Shown: piece by piece, positions 8,870-23,086 of the stretch | Numbering within the stretch: the first letter of the stretch is position 1 | Layout: the number at the start of each line of letters is the position of its first letter | DNA from: Limanda limanda | Taxonomy: Eukaryota; Chordata; Actinopteri; Pleuronectiformes; Pleuronectidae | Reading direction: 5' to 3' | Length of the DNA stretch: 64,000 bases | Assembly: GCF_963576545.1 (NCBI RefSeq) | Contig: NW_026870583.1 | Coordinates: 1 to 64,000 of the forward strand | The notes under the pieces: model-generated | Database searches by the model: none | What the model saw: the letters and a program-made list of their open reading frames with translations, nothing else | What the model was told of the DNA's origin: nothing | Position numbers and translations under genes: made by a program

Positions 8870-11800
8870 AGAATATCTCTTTCTCCTATGTGCTTTCATC
8901 CCTAACCCTAACCCTAACCCTTCCGAAAGTCGGAGAAGCTCAAGGATGGTACCGATCGATGCGCGCTACCCCATTTAGTGGGGGTAGAGCCTACTTGCAA
9001 GTCTCTCCGACCTTCACAAAAAAAGTTATTCAAGAATATCTCTTTCTCCTATGTGCTTTCATCCCTAACCCTAACCCTAACCCTTCCGAAAGTCGGAGAA
9101 GCTCAAGGATGGTACCGATCGATGCGCGCAACCCCATTTAGTGGGGGTAGAGCCTACTTGCAAGTCTCTCCGACCTTCACAAAAAAAGTTATTCAAGAAT
9201 ATCTCCTCAGATTTGGGGGAATTTCGTCGGTCGACCTCTTCCGAAGGTCGTACAAGCTCGGGGATGGTACCAATCGATCCGCAGGACCCAAATTAGTCCA
9301 GATGCAACCACTTTTCAAGTCTCTCCGACCTTCACAAAAAAAGTTATTCAAGAATATCTCTTTCTCCTATGTGCTTTCATCCCTAACCCTAACCCTAACC
9401 CTTCCGAAAGTCGGAGAAGCTCAAGGATGGTACCGATCGATGCGCGCAACCCCATTTAGTGGGGGTAGAGCCTACTTGCAAGTCTCTCCGACCTTCACAA
9501 AAAAAGTTATTCAAGAATATCTCCTCAGATTTGGGGGAATTTCGTCGGTCGACCTCTTCCGAAGGTCGTACAAGCTCGGGGATGGTACCAATCGATCCGC
9601 AGGACCCAAATTAGTCCAGATGCAACCACTTTCCAAGTCTCTCCGACCTTCACAAAAAAAGTTATTCAAGAATATCTCTTTCTCCTATGTGCTTTCATCC
9701 CTAACCCTAACCCTAACCCTTCCGAAAGTCGGAGAAGCTCAAGGATGGTACCGATCGATGTGCGCTACCCCATTTAGTGGGGGTAGAGCCTACTTGCAAG
9801 TCTCTCCGACCTTCACAAAAAAAGTTATTCAAGAATATCTCTTTCTCCTATGTGCTTTCATCCCTAACCCTAACCCTAACCCTTCCGAAAGTCGGAGAAG
9901 CTCAAGGATGGTACCGATCGATGCGCGCAACCCCATTTAGTGGGGGTAGAGCCTACTTGCAAGTCTCTCCGACCTTCACAAAAAAAGTTATTCAAGAATA
10001 TCTCCTCAGATTTGGGGGAATTTCGTCGGTCGACCTCTTCCGAAGGTCGTACAAGCTCGGGGATGGTACCAATCGATCCGCAGGACCCAAATTAGTCCAG
10101 ATGCAACCACTTTCCAAGTCTCTCCGACCTTTACAAAAAAAGTTATTCAAGAATATCTCTTTCTCCTATGTGCTTTCATCCCTAACCCTAACCCTAACCC
10201 TTCCGAAAGTCGGAGAAGCTCAAGGATGGTACCGATCGATGCGCGCTACCCCATTTAGTGGGGGTAGAGCCTACTTGCAAGTCGCTCCGACCTTCACAAA
10301 AAAAGTTATTCAAGAATATCTCCTCAGATTTGGGGGAATTTCGTCGGTCGACCTCTTCCGAAGGTCGTACAAGCTCGGGCATGGTACCAATCGATCCGCA
10401 GGACCCAAATTAGTCCAGATGCAACCACTTTCCAAGTCTCTCCGACCTTCACAAAAAAAGTTATTCAAGAATATCTCTTTCTCCTATGTGCTTTCATCCC
10501 TAACCCTAACCCTAACCCTTCCGAAAGTCGAAGAAGCTCAAGGATGGTACCGATCGATGCGCGCTACCCCATTTAGTGGGGGTAGAGCCTACTTGCAAGT
10601 CTCTCCGACCTTCACAAAAAAAGTTATTCAAGAATATCTCTTTCTCCTATGTGCTTTCATCCCTAACCCTAACCCTAACCCTTCCGAAAGTCGGAGAAGC
10701 TCAAGGATGGTACCGATCGATGCGTGCTACCCCATTTAGTGGGGGTAGAGCCTACTTGCAAGTCTCTCCGACCTTCACAAAAAAAGTTATTCAAGAATAT
10801 CTCTTTCTCCTATGTGCTTTCATCCCTAACCCTAACCCTAACCCTTCCGAAAGTCGGAGAAGCTCAAGGATGGTACCGATCGATGCGTGCTACCCCATTT
10901 AGTGGGGGTAGAGCCTACTTGCAAGTCTCTCCGACCTTCACAAAAAAAGTTATTCAAGAATATCTCTTTCTCCTATGTGCTTTCATCCCTAACCCTAACC
11001 CTAACCCTTCCGAAAGTCGGAGAAGCTCAAAGATGGTACCGATCGATGCGCGCTACCCCATTTAGTGGGAGTAGAGCCTACTTGCAAGTCTCTCCGACCT
11101 TCACAAAAAAAGTTATTCAAGAATATCTCTTTCTCCTATGTGCTTTCATCCCTAACCCTAACCCTAACCCTTCTGAAAGTCGGAGAAGCTCAAGGATGGT
11201 ACCGATCGATGCGCGCTACCCCATTTAGTGGGGGTAGAGCCTACTTGCAAGTCTCTCCGACCTTCACAAAAAAAGTTATTCAAGAATATCTCCTCAGATT
11301 TGGGGGAATTTCGTCGGTCGACCTCTTTCGAAGGTCGTACAAGCTCGGGGATGGTACCAATCGATCCGCAGGACCCAAATTAGTCCAGATGCAACCACTT
11401 TCCAAGTCTCTCCGACCTTCACAAAAAAAGTTATTCAAGAATATCTCTTTCTCCTATGTGCTTTCATCCCTAACCCTAACCCTTCCGAAAGTCGGAGAAG
11501 CTCAAGGATGGTACCGATCGATGCGCGCTACCCCATTTAGTTGGGGTAGAGCCTACTTGCAAGTCTCTCCGACCTTCACAAAAAAAGTTATTCAAGAATA
11601 TCTCTTTCTCCTATGTGCTTTCATCCCTAACCCTAACCCTAACCCTTCCGAAAGTCGGAGAAGCTCAAGGATGGTACCGATCGATGCGCGCTACCCCATT
11701 TAGTGGGGGTAGAGCCTACCTGCAAGTCTCTCCGACCTTCACAAAAAAAGTTATTCAAGAATATCTCCTCAGATTTGGGGGAATTTCGTCGGTCGACCTC

Positions 11801-14800
11801 TTCCGAAGGTCGTACAAGCTCGGGGATGGTACCAATCGATCCGCAGGACCCAAATTAGTCCAGATGCAACCACTTTCCAAGTCTCTCCGACCTTCACAAA
11901 AAAAGTTATTCAAGAATATCTCTTTCTCCTATGTGCTTTCATCCCTAACCCTAACCCTTCCGAAAGTCGGAGAAGCTCAAGGATGGTACCGATCGATGCG
12001 CGCTACCCCATTTAGTGGGGGTAGAGCCTACTTGCAAGTCTCTCCGACCTTCACAAAAAAAGTTATTCAAGAATATCTCTTTCTCCTATGTGCTTTCATC
12101 CCTAACCCTAACCCTTCCGAAAGTCGGAGAAGCTCAAGGATGGTACCGATCGATGCGCGCAACCCCATTTAGTGGGGGTAGAGCCTACTTGCAAGTCTCT
12201 CCGACCTTCACAAAAAAAGTTATTCAAGAATATCTCCTCAGATTTGGGGGAATTTCGTCGGTCGACCTCTTTCGAAGGTCGTACAAGCTCGGGGATGGTA
12301 CCAATCGATCCGCAGGACCCAAATTAGTCCAGATGCAACCACTTTCCAAGTCTCTCCGACCTTCACAAAAAAAGTTATTCAAGAATATCTCTTTCTCCTA
12401 TGTGCTTTCATCCCTAACCCTAACCCTTCCGAAAGTCGGAGAAGCTCAAGGATGGTACTGATCGATGCGCGCTACCCCATTTAGTGGGGGTAGAGCCTAC
12501 TTGCAAGTCTCTCCGACCTTCACAAAAAAAGTTATTCAAGAATATCTCTTTCTCCTATGTGCTTTCATCCCTAACCCTAACCCTAACCCTTCCGAAAGTC
12601 GGAGAAGCTCAAGGATGGTACCGATCGATGCGCGCTACCCCATTTAGTGGGGGTAGAGCCTACCTGCAAGTCTCTCCGACCTTCACAAAAAAAGTTATTC
12701 AAGAATATCTCCTCAGATTTGGGGGAATTTCGTCGGTCGACCTCTTTCGAAGGTCGTACAAGCTCGGGGATGGTACCAATCGATCCGCAGGACCCAAATT
12801 AGTCCAGATGCAACCACTTTCCAAGTCTCTCCGACCTTCACAAAAAAAGTTATTCAAGAATATCTCTTTCTCCTATGTGCTTTCATCCCTAACCCTAACC
12901 CTTCCGAAAGTCGGAGAAGCTCAAGGATGGTACTGATCGATGCGCGCTACCCCATTTAGTGGGGGTAGAGCCTACTTGCAAGTCTCTCCGACCTTCACAA
13001 AAAAAGTTATTCAAGAATATCTCTTTCTCCTATGTGCTTTCATCCCTAACCCTAACCCTAACCCTTCCGAAAGTCGGAGAAGCTCAAGGATGGTACCGAT
13101 CGATGCGCGCTACCCCATTTAGTGGGGGTAGAGCCTACCTCCAAGTCTCTCCGACCTTCACAAAAAAAGTTATTCAAGAATATCTCCTCAGATTTGGGGG
13201 AATTTCGTCGGTCGACCTCTTCCGAAGGTCGTACAAGCTCGGGGATGGTACCAATCGATCCGCAGGACCCAAATTAGTCCAGATGCAACCACTTTCCAAG
13301 TCTCTCCGACCTTCACAAAAAAAGTTATTCAAGAATATCTCTTTCTCCTATGTGCTTTCATCCCTAACCCTAACCCTAACCCTTCCGAAAGTCGGAGAAG
13401 CTCAAGGATGGTACCGATCGATGCGCGCTACCCCATTTAGTGGGGGTAGAGCCTACTTGCAAGTCTCTCCGAACTTCACAAAAAAAGTTATTCAAGAATA
13501 TCTCTTTCTCCTATGTGCTTTCATCCCTAACCCTAACCCTAACCCTTCCGAAAGTCGGAGAAGCTCAAGGATGGTACCGATCGATGCGCGCTACCCCATT
13601 TAGTGGGGGTAGAGCCTACTTGCAAGTCTCTCCGACCTTCACAAAAAAAGTTATTCAAGAATATTTCTTTCTCCTATGTGCTTTCATCCCTAACCCTAAC
13701 CCTAACCCTTCCGAAAGTCGGAGAAGCTCAAGGATGGTACCGATCGATGCGCGCAACCCCATTTAGTGGGGGTAGAGCCTACTTGCAAGTCTCTCCGACC
13801 TTCACAAAAAAAGTTATTCAAGAATATCTCCTCAGATTTGGGGGAATTTCGTCGGTCGACCTCTTCCGAAGGTCGTACAAGCTCGGGGATGGTACCAATC
13901 GATCTGCAGGACCCAAATTAGTCCAGATGCAACCACTTTCCAAGTCTCTCCGACCTTCACAAAAAAAGTTATTCAAGAATATCTCTTTCTCCTATGTGCT
14001 TTCATCCCTAACCCTAACCCTAACCCTTCCGAAAGTCGGAGAAGCTCAAGGATGGTACCGATCGATGCGCGCTACCCCATTTAGTGGGGGTAGAGCCTAC
14101 TTGCAAGTCTCTCCGACCTTCACAAAAAAAGTTATTCAAGAATATCTCCTCAGATTTGGGGGAATTTCGTCGGTCGACCTCTTCCGAAGGTCGTACAAGC
14201 TCGGGGATGGTACCAATCGATCCGCAGGACCCAAATTAGTCCAGATGCAACCACTTTTCAAGTCTCTCCGACCTTCACAAAAAAAGTTATTCAAGAATAT
14301 CTCTTTCTCCTATGTGCTTTCATCCCTAACCCTAACCCTAACCCTTCCGAAAGTCGGAGAAGCTCAAGGATGGTACCGATCGATGCGCGCAACCCCATTT
14401 AGTGGGGGTAGAGCCTACTTGCAAGTCTCTCCGACCTTCACAAAAAAAGTTATTCAAGAATATCTCCTCAGATTTGGGGGAATTTCGTCGGTCGACCTCT
14501 TTCGAAGGTCGTACAAGCTCGGGGATGGTACCAATCGATCCGCAGGACCCAAATTAGTCCAGATGCAACCACTTTCCAAGTCTCTCCGACCTTCACAAAA
14601 AAAGTTATTCAAGAATATCTCTTTCTCCTATGTGCTTTCATCCCTAACCCTAACCCTTCCGAAAGTCGGAGAAGCTCAAGGATGGTACCGATCGATGCGC
14701 GCTACCCCATTTAGTGGGGGTAGAGCCTACTTGCAAGTCTCTCCGACCTTCACAAAAAAAGTTATTCAAGAATATCTCTTTCTCCTATGTGCTTTCATCC

Positions 14801-15881
14801 CTAACCCTAACCCTAACCCTTCCGAAAGTCGGAGAAGCTCAAGGATGGTACCGATCGATGCGCGCTACCCCATTTAGTGGGGGTAGAGCCTACCTGCAAG
14901 TCTCTCCGACCTTCACAAAAAAAGTTATTCAAGAATATCTCCTCAGATTTGGGGGAATTTCGTCGGTCGACCTCTTCCGAAGGTCGTACAAGCTCGGGGA
15001 TGGTACCAATCGATCCGCAGGACCCAAATTAGTCCAGATGCAACCACTTTCCAAGTCTCTCCGACCTTCACAAAAAAAGTTATTCAAGAATATCTCTTTC
15101 TCCTATGTGCTTTCATCCCTAACCCTAACCCTTCCGAAAGTCGGAGAAGCTCAAGGATGGTACCGATCGATGCGCGCTACCCCATTTAGTGGGGGTAGAG
15201 CCTACTTGCAAGTCTCTCCGACCTTCACAAAAAAAGTTATTCAAGAATATCTCTTTCTCCTATGTGCTTTCATCCCTAACCCTAACCCTAACCCTTCCGA
15301 AAGTCGGAGAAGCTCAAGGATGGTACCGATCGATGCGCGCTACCCCATTTAGTGGGGGTAGAGCCTACCTGCAAGTCTCTCCGACCTTCACAAAAAAAGT
15401 TATTCAAGAATATCTCCTCAGATTTGGGGGAATTTCGTCGGTCGACCTCTTCCGAAGGTCGTACAAGCTCGGGGATGGTACCAATCGATCCGCAGGACCC
15501 AAATTAGTCCAGATGCAACCACTTTCCAAGTCTCTCCGACCTTCACAAAAAAAGTTATTCAAGAATATCTCTTTCTCCTATGTGCTTTCATCCCTAACCC
15601 TAACCCTTCCGAAAGTCGGAGAAGCTCAAGGATGGTACCGATCGATGCGCGCTACCCCATTTAGTGGGGGTAGAGCCTACTTGCAAGTCTCTCCGACCTT
15701 CACAAAAAAAGTTATTCAAGAATATCTCTTTCTCCTATGTGCTTTCATCCCTAACCCTAACCCTAACCCTTCCGAAAGTCGGAGAAGCTCAAGGATGGTA
15801 CCGATCGATGCGCGCTACCCCATTTAGTGGGGGTAGAGCCTACTTGCAAGTCTCTCCGACCTTCACAAAAAAAGTTATTCA
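8870..15881 (+). repeat. Higher-order unit 1, second copy (7,012 bp, 44 monomers)
   Basis: Block order equals that of the first copy except that one of the three terminal ABa blocks (475 bp) is missing, which explains 7,487 - 475 = 7,012. By eye I found five substitutions between the copies: C3687/T11174, C6178/T13665, C6771/T14258, G6798/A14285 and A7037/G14524. That is very few for about 7 kb, so the duplication is recent or the copies are actively homogenised. Confidence 0.92.
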
Positions 15882-18800
15882 AGAATATCTCTTTCTCCTA
15901 TGTGCTTTCATCCCTAACCCTAACCCTAACCCTTCCGAAAGTCGGAGAAGCTCAAGGATGGTACCGATCGATGCGCGCTACCCCATTTAGTGGGGGTAGA
16001 GCCTACTTGCAAGTCTCTCCGACCTTCACAAAAAAAGTTATTCAAGAATATCTCTTTCTCCTATGTGCTTTCATCCCTAACCCTAACCCTAACCCTTCCG
16101 AAAGTCGGAGAAGCTCAAGGATGGTACCGATCGATGCGCGCAACCCCATTTAGTGGGGGTAGAGCCTACTTGCAAGTCTCTCCGACCTTCACAAAAAAAG
16201 TTATTCAAGAATATCTCCTCAGATTTGGGGGAATTTCGTCGGTCGACCTCTTCCGAAGGTCGTACAAGCTCGGGGATGGTACCAATCGATCCGCAGGACC
16301 CAAATTAGTCCAGATGCAACCACTTTTCAAGTCTCTCCGACCTTCACAAAAAAAGTTATTCAAGAATATCTCTTTCTCCTATGTGCTTTCATCCCTAACC
16401 CTAACCCTAACCCTTCCGAAAGTCGGAGAAGCTCAAGGATGGTACCGATCGATGCGCGCTACCCCATTTAGTGGGGGTAGAGCCTACTTGCAAGTCTCTC
16501 CGACCTTCACAAAAAAAGTTATTCAAGAATATCTCCTCAGATTTGGGGGAATTTCGTCGGTCGACCTCTTCCGAAGGTCGTACAAGCTCGGGGATGGTAC
16601 CAATCGATCCGCAGGACCCAAATTAGTCCAGATGCAACCACTTTTCAAGTCTCTCCGACCTTCACAAAAAAAGTTATTCAAGAATATCTCTTTCTCCTAT
16701 GTGCTTTCATCCCTAACCCTAACCCTAACCCTTCCGAAAGTCGGAGAAGCTCAAGGATGGTACCGATCGATGCGCGCTACCCCATTTAGTGGGGGTAGAG
16801 CCTACTTGCAAGTCTCTCCGACCTTCACAAAAAAAGTTATTCAAGAATATCTGTTTCTCCTATGTGCTTTCATCCCTAACCCTAACCCTAACCCTTCCAA
16901 AAGTCGGAGAAGCTCAAGGATGGTACCGATCGATGCGCGCAACCCCATTTAGTGGGGGTAGAGCCTACTTGCAAGTCTCTCCGACCTTCACAAAAAAAGT
17001 TATTCAAGAATATCTCCTCAGATTTGGGGGAATTTCGTCGGTCGACCTCTTCCGAAGGTCGTACAAGCTCGGGGATGGTACCAATCGATCTGCAGGACCC
17101 AAATTAGTCCAGATGCAACCACTTTCCAAGTCTCTCCGACCTTCACAAAAAAAGTTATTCAAGAATATCTCTTTCTCCTATGTGCTTTCATCCCTAACCC
17201 TAACCCTAACCCTTCCGAAAGTCGGAGAAGCTCAAGGATGGTACCGATCGATGCGCGCTACCCCATTTAGTGGGGGTAGAGCCTACTTGCAAGTCTCTCC
17301 GACCTTCACAAAAAAAGTTATTCAAGAATATCTCTTTCTCCTATGTGCTTTCATCCCTAACCCTAACCCTAACCCTTCCGAAAGTCGGAGAAGCTCAAGG
17401 ATGGTACCGATCGATGCGCGCTACCCCATTTAGTGGGGGTAGAGCCTACTTGCAAGTCTCTCCGACCTTCACAAAAAAAGTTATTCAAGAATATCTCCTC
17501 AGATTTGGGGGAATTTCGTCGGTCGACCTCTTCCGAAGGTCGTACAAGCTCGGGGATGGTACCAATCGATCTGCAGGACCCAAATTAGTCCAGATGCAAC
17601 CACTTTCCAAGTCTCTCCGACCTTCACAAAAAAAGTTATTCAAGAATATCTCTTTCTCCTATGTGCTTTCATCCCTAACCCTAACCCTAACCCTTCCGAA
17701 AGTCGGAGAAGCTCAAGGATGGTACCGATCGATGCGCGCTACCCCATTTAGTGGGGGTAGAGCCTACTTGCAAGTCTCTCCGACCTTCACAAAAAAAGTT
17801 ATTCAAGAATATCTCTTTCTCCTATGTGCTTTCATCCCTAACCCTAACCCTAACCCTTCCGAAAGTCGGAGAAGCTCAAGGATGGTGCCGATCGATGCGC
17901 GCAACCCCATTTAGTGGGGGTAGAGCCTACTTGCAAGTCTCTCCGACCTTCACAAAAAAAGTTATTCAAGAATATCTCCTCAGATTTGGGGGAATTTCGT
18001 CGGTCGACCTCTTCCGAAGGTCGTACAAGCTCGGGGATGGTACCAATCGATCCGCAGGACCCAAATTAGTCCAGATGCAACCACTTTCCAAGTCTCTCCG
18101 ACCTTCACAAAAAAAGTTATTCAAGAATATCTCTTTCTCCTATGTGCTTTCATCCCTAACCCTAACCCTAACCCTTCCGAAAGTCGGAGAAGCTCAAGGA
18201 TGGTACCGATCGATGCGCGCTACCCCATTTAGTGGGGGTAGAGCCTACTTGCAAGTCTCTCCGACCTTCACAAAAAAAGTTATTCAAGAATATCTCCTCA
18301 GATTTGGGGGAATTTCGTCGGTCGACCTCTTCCGAAGGTCGTACAAGCTCGGGGATGGTACCAATCGATCCGCAGGACCCAAATTAGTCCAGATGCAACC
18401 ACTTTCCAAGTCTCTCCGACCTTCACAAAAAAAGTTATTCAAGAATATCTCTTTCTCCTATGTGCTTTCATCCCTAACCCTAACCCTAACCCTTCCGAAA
18501 GTCGGAGAAGCTCAAGGATGGTACCGATCGATGCGCGCTACCCCATTTAGTGGGGGTAGAGCCTACTTGCAAGTCTCTCCGACCTTCACAAAAAAAGTTA
18601 TTCAAGAATATCTCCTCAGATTTGGGGGAATTTCGTCGGTCGACCTCTTCCGAAGGTCGTACAAGCTCGGGGATGGTACCAATCGATCCGCAGGACCCAA
18701 ATTAGTCCAGATGCAACCACTTTCCAAGTCTCTCCGACCTTCACAAAAAAAGTTATTCAAGAATATCTCTTTCTCCTATGTGCTTTCATCCCTAACCCTA

Positions 18801-20041
18801 ACCCTTCCGAAAGTCGGAGAAGCTCAAGGATGGTACCGATCGATGCGCGCTACCCCATTTAGTGGGGGTAGAGCCTACTTGCAAGTCTCTCCGACCTTCA
18901 CAAAAAAAGTTATTCAAGAATATCTGTTTCTCCTATGTGCTTTCATCCCTAACCCTAACCCTAACCCTTCCGAAAGTCGGAGAAGCTCAAGGATGGTACC
19001 GATCGATGCGCGCAACCCCATTTAGTGGGGGTAGAGCCTACTTGCAAGTCTCTCCGACCTTCACAAAAAAAGTTATTCAAGAATATCTCCTCAGATTTGG
19101 GGGAATTTCGTCGGTCGACCTCTTCCGAAGGTCGTACAAGCTCAAGGATGGTACCAATCGATCTGCAGGACCCAAATTAGTCCAGATGCAACCACTTTCC
19201 AAGTCTCTCCGACCTTCACAAAAAAAGTTATTCAAGAATATCTCTTTCTCCTATGTGCTTTCATCCCTAACCCTAACCCTAACCCTTCCGAAAGTCGGAG
19301 AAGCTCAAGGATGGTACCGATCGATGCGCGCTACCCCATTTAGTGGGGGTAGAGCCTACTTGCAAGTCTCTCCGACCTTCACAAAAAAAGTTATTCAAGA
19401 ATATCTCTTTCTCCTATGTGCTTTCATCCCTAACCCTAACCCTAACCCTTCCGAAAGTCGGAGAAGCTCAAGGATGGTACCGATCGATGCGCGCTACCCC
19501 ATTTAGTGGGGGTAGAGCCTACTTGCAAGTCTCTCCGACCTTCACAAAAAAAGTTATTCAAGAATATCTCCTCAGATTTGGGGGAATTTCGTCGGTCGAC
19601 CTCTTCCGAAGGTAGTACAAGCTCGGGGATGGTACCAATCGATCCGCAGGACCCAAATTAGTCCAGATGCAACCACTTTCCAAGTCTCTCCGACCTTCAC
19701 AAAAAAAGTTATTCAAGAATATCTCTTTCTCCTATGTGCTTTCATCCCTAACCCTAACCCTAACCCTTCCGAAAGTCGGAGAAGCTCAAGGATGGTACCG
19801 ATCGATCCGCGCTACCCCATTTAGTGGGGGTAGAGCCTACTTGCAAGTCTCTCCGACCTTCACAAAAAAAGTTATTCAAGAATATCTCTTTCTCCTATGT
19901 GCTTTCATCCCTAACCCTAACCCTAACCCTTCCGAAAGTCGGAGAAGCTCAAGGATGGTACCGATCGATGCGCGCTACCCCATTTAGTGGGGGTAGAGCC
20001 TACTTGCAAGTCTCTCCGACCTTCACAAAAAAAGTTATTCA
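15882..20041 (+). repeat. Mixed segment with an internal 2,073-bp offset duplication
   Basis: Block order is A, ABABA, ABA, ABA, ABABABa, ABA, ABA, A. The stretch around 16,790-17,750 matches 18,860-19,825 at an offset of 2,073 bp. Both have the rare ATCTGTTTCTCC variant (near 16,852 and 18,925) and GATCTGC in the next B. Private changes include GGTAGTAC near 19,613 in a B, CTCAAGGATGG near 19,143 in a B, and GATCCGCGC near 19,806 in an A. Confidence 0.85.
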
Positions 20042-23000
20042 AGAATATCTCTTTCTCCTATGTGCTTTCATCCCTAACCCTAACCCTAACCCTTCCGAAA
20101 GTCGGAGAAGCTCAAGGATGGTACCGATCGATGCGCGCTACCCCATTTAGTGGGGGTAGAGCCTACTTGCAAGTCTCTCCGACCTTCACAAAAAAAGTTA
20201 TTCAAGAATATCTCTTTCTCCTATGTGCTTTCATCCCTAACCCTAACCCTAACCCTTCCAAAAGTCGGAGAAGCTCAAGGATGGTACCGATCGATGCGCG
20301 CTACCCCATTTAGTGGGGGTAGAGCCTACTTGCAAGTCTCTCCGACCTTCACAAAAAAAGTTATTCAAGAATATCTCCTCAGATTTGGGGGAATTTCGTC
20401 GGTCGACCTCTTCCGAAGGTCGTACAAGCTCGGGGATGGTACCAATCGATCCGCAGGACCCAAATTAGTCCAGATGCAACCACTTTCCAAGTCTCTCCGA
20501 CCTTCACAAAAAAAGTTATTCAAGAATATCTCTTTCTCCTATGTGCTTTCATCCCTAACCCTAACCCTAACCCTTCCGAAAGTCGGAGAAGCTCAAGGAT
20601 GGTACTGATCGATGCGCGCTACCCCATTTAGTGGGGGTAGAGCCTACTTGCAAGTCTCTTCGACCTTCACAAAAAAAGTTATTCAAGAATATCTCTTTCT
20701 CCTATGTGCTTTCATCCCTAACCCTAACCCTAACCCTTCCGAAAGTCGGAGAAGCTCAAGGATGGTACCGATCGATGCGCGCTACCCCATTTAGTGGGGG
20801 TAGAGCCTACCTGCAAGTCTCTCCGACCTTCACAAAAAAAGTTATTCAAGAATATCTCCTCAGATTTGGGGGAATTTCGTCGGTCGACCTCTTCCGAAGG
20901 TCGTACAAGCTCGGGGATGGTACCAATCGATCCGCAGGACCCAAATTAGTCCAGATGCAACCACTTTCCAAGTCTCTCCGACCTTCACAAAAAAGGTTAT
21001 TCAAGAATATCTCTTTCTCCTATGTGCTTTCATCCCTAACCCTAACCCTTCCGAAAGTCGGAGAAGCTCAAGGATGGTACTGATCGATGCGCGCTACCCC
21101 ATTTAGTGGGGGTAGAGCCTACTTGCAAGTCTCTCCGACCTTCACAAAAAAAGTTATTCAAGAATATCTCTTTCTCCTATGTGCTTTCATCCCTAACCCT
21201 AACCCTAACCCTTCCGAAAGTCGGAGAAGCTCAAGGATGGTACCGATCGATGCGCGCTACCCCATTTAGTGGGGGTAGAGCCTACTTGCAAGTCTCTCCG
21301 ACCTTCACAAAAAAAGTTATTCAAGAATATCTCTTCAGATTTGGGGGAATTTCGTCGGTCAACCTCTTCCGAAGGTCGTACAAGCTCGGGGATGGTACCA
21401 ATCGATCCGCAGGACCCAAATTAGTCCAGATGCAACCACTTTCCAAGTCTCTCAGACCTTCACAAAAAAAGTTATTCAAGAATATCTCTTTCTCCTATGT
21501 GCTTTCATCCCTAACCCTAACCCTAACCCTTCCGAAAGTCGGAGAAGCTCAAGGATGGTACCGATCGATGCGCGCTACCCCATTTAGTGGGGGTAGAGCC
21601 TACTTGCAAGTCTCTCCGACCTTCACAAAAAAAGTTATTCAAGAATATCTCTTTCTCCTATGTGCTTTCATCCCTAACCCTAACCCTAACCCTTCCGAAA
21701 GTCGGAGAAGCTCAAGGATGGTACCGATCGATGCGCGCTACCCCATTTAGTGGGGGTAGAGCCTACTTGCAAGTCTCTCCGACCTTCACAAAAAAAGTTA
21801 TTCAAGAATATCTCTTTCTCCTATGTGCTTTCATCCCTAACCCTAACCCTAACCCTTCCGAAAGTCGGAGAAGCTCAAGGATGGTACCGATCGATGCGCG
21901 CAACCCCATTTAGTGGGGGTAGAGCCTACTTGCAAGTCTCTCCGACCTTCACAAAAAAAGTTATTTAAGAATATCTCCTCAGATTTGGGGGAATTTCGTC
22001 GGTCGACCTCTTCCGAAGGTCGTACAAGCTCGGGGATGGTACCAATCGATCTGCAGGACCCAAATTAGTCCAGATGCAACCACTTTCCAAGTCTCTCCGA
22101 CCTTCACAAAAAAAGTTATTCAAGAATATCTCTTTCTCCTATGTGCTTTCATCCCTAACCCTAACCCTAACCCTTCCAAAAGTCGGAGAAGCTCAAGGAT
22201 GGTACCGATCGATGCGCGCTACCCCATTTAGTGGGGGTAGAGCCTACTTGCAAGTCTCTCCGACCTTCACAAAAAAAGTTATTCAAGAATATCTCTTTCT
22301 CCTATGTGCTTTCATCCCTAACCCTAACCCTAACCCTTCCGAAAGTCGGAGAAGCTCAAGGATGGTACCGATCGATGCGCGCTACCCCATTTAGTGGGGG
22401 TAGAGCCTACTTGCAAGTCTCTCCGACCTTCACAAAAAAAGTTATTCAAGAATATCTCCTCAGATTTGGGGGAATTTCGTCGGTCGACCTCTTCCGAAGG
22501 TCGTACAAGCTCGGGGATGGTACCAATCGATCCGCAGGACCCAAATTAGTCCAGATGCAACCACTTTCCAAGTCTCTCCGACCTTCACAAATAAAGTTAT
22601 TCAAGAATATCTCTTTCTCCTATGTGCTTTCATCCCTAACCCTAACCCTAACCCTTCCGAAAGTCGGAGAAGCTCAAGGATGGTACCGATCGATGCGCGC
22701 TACCCCATTTAGTGGGGGTAGAGCCTACTTGCAAGTCTCTCCGACCTTCACAAAAAAAGTTATTCAAGAATATCTCTTTCTCCTATGTGCTTTCATCCCT
22801 AACCCTAACCCTTCCGAAAGTCGGAGAAGCTCAAGGATGGTACTGATCGATGCGCGCTACCCCATTTAGTGGGGGTAGAGCCTACTTGCAAGTCTCTCCG
22901 ACCTTCACAAAAAAAGTTATTCAAGAATATCTCTTTCTCCTATGTGCTTTCATCCCTAACCCTAACCCTAACCCTTCCGAAAGTCGGAGAAGCTCAAGGA

Positions 23001-23086
23001 TGGTACCGATCGATGTGCGCTACCCCATTTAGTGGGGGTAGAGCCTACTTGCAAGTCTCTCCGACCTTCACAAAAAAAGTTATTCA
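20042..23086 (+). repeat. Higher-order unit 2, first copy (3,045 bp)
   Basis: Block order is A, ABA, ABa, ABA, A, ABA, ABA, a, A, with five B and 14 A monomers. Markers shared with the next copy at offset 3,045 include TTCCAAAAGTC near 20,258, AAAAAAGGTT near 20,995, ATCTCTTCAG near 21,333, CTCTCAGACC near 21,453 and a second TTCCAAAAGTC near 22,178. Private changes are GTCAACC at 21,361 and TTATTTAAG near 21,966. Confidence 0.9.

Noticed and set aside
1383..15881. Duplicated assembly contig as the explanation for the 7.5-kb repeat
   Set aside because: Not fully excluded, but the second copy lacks a 475-bp block and differs by at least five substitutions, so it is not a simple verbatim duplication by the assembler.
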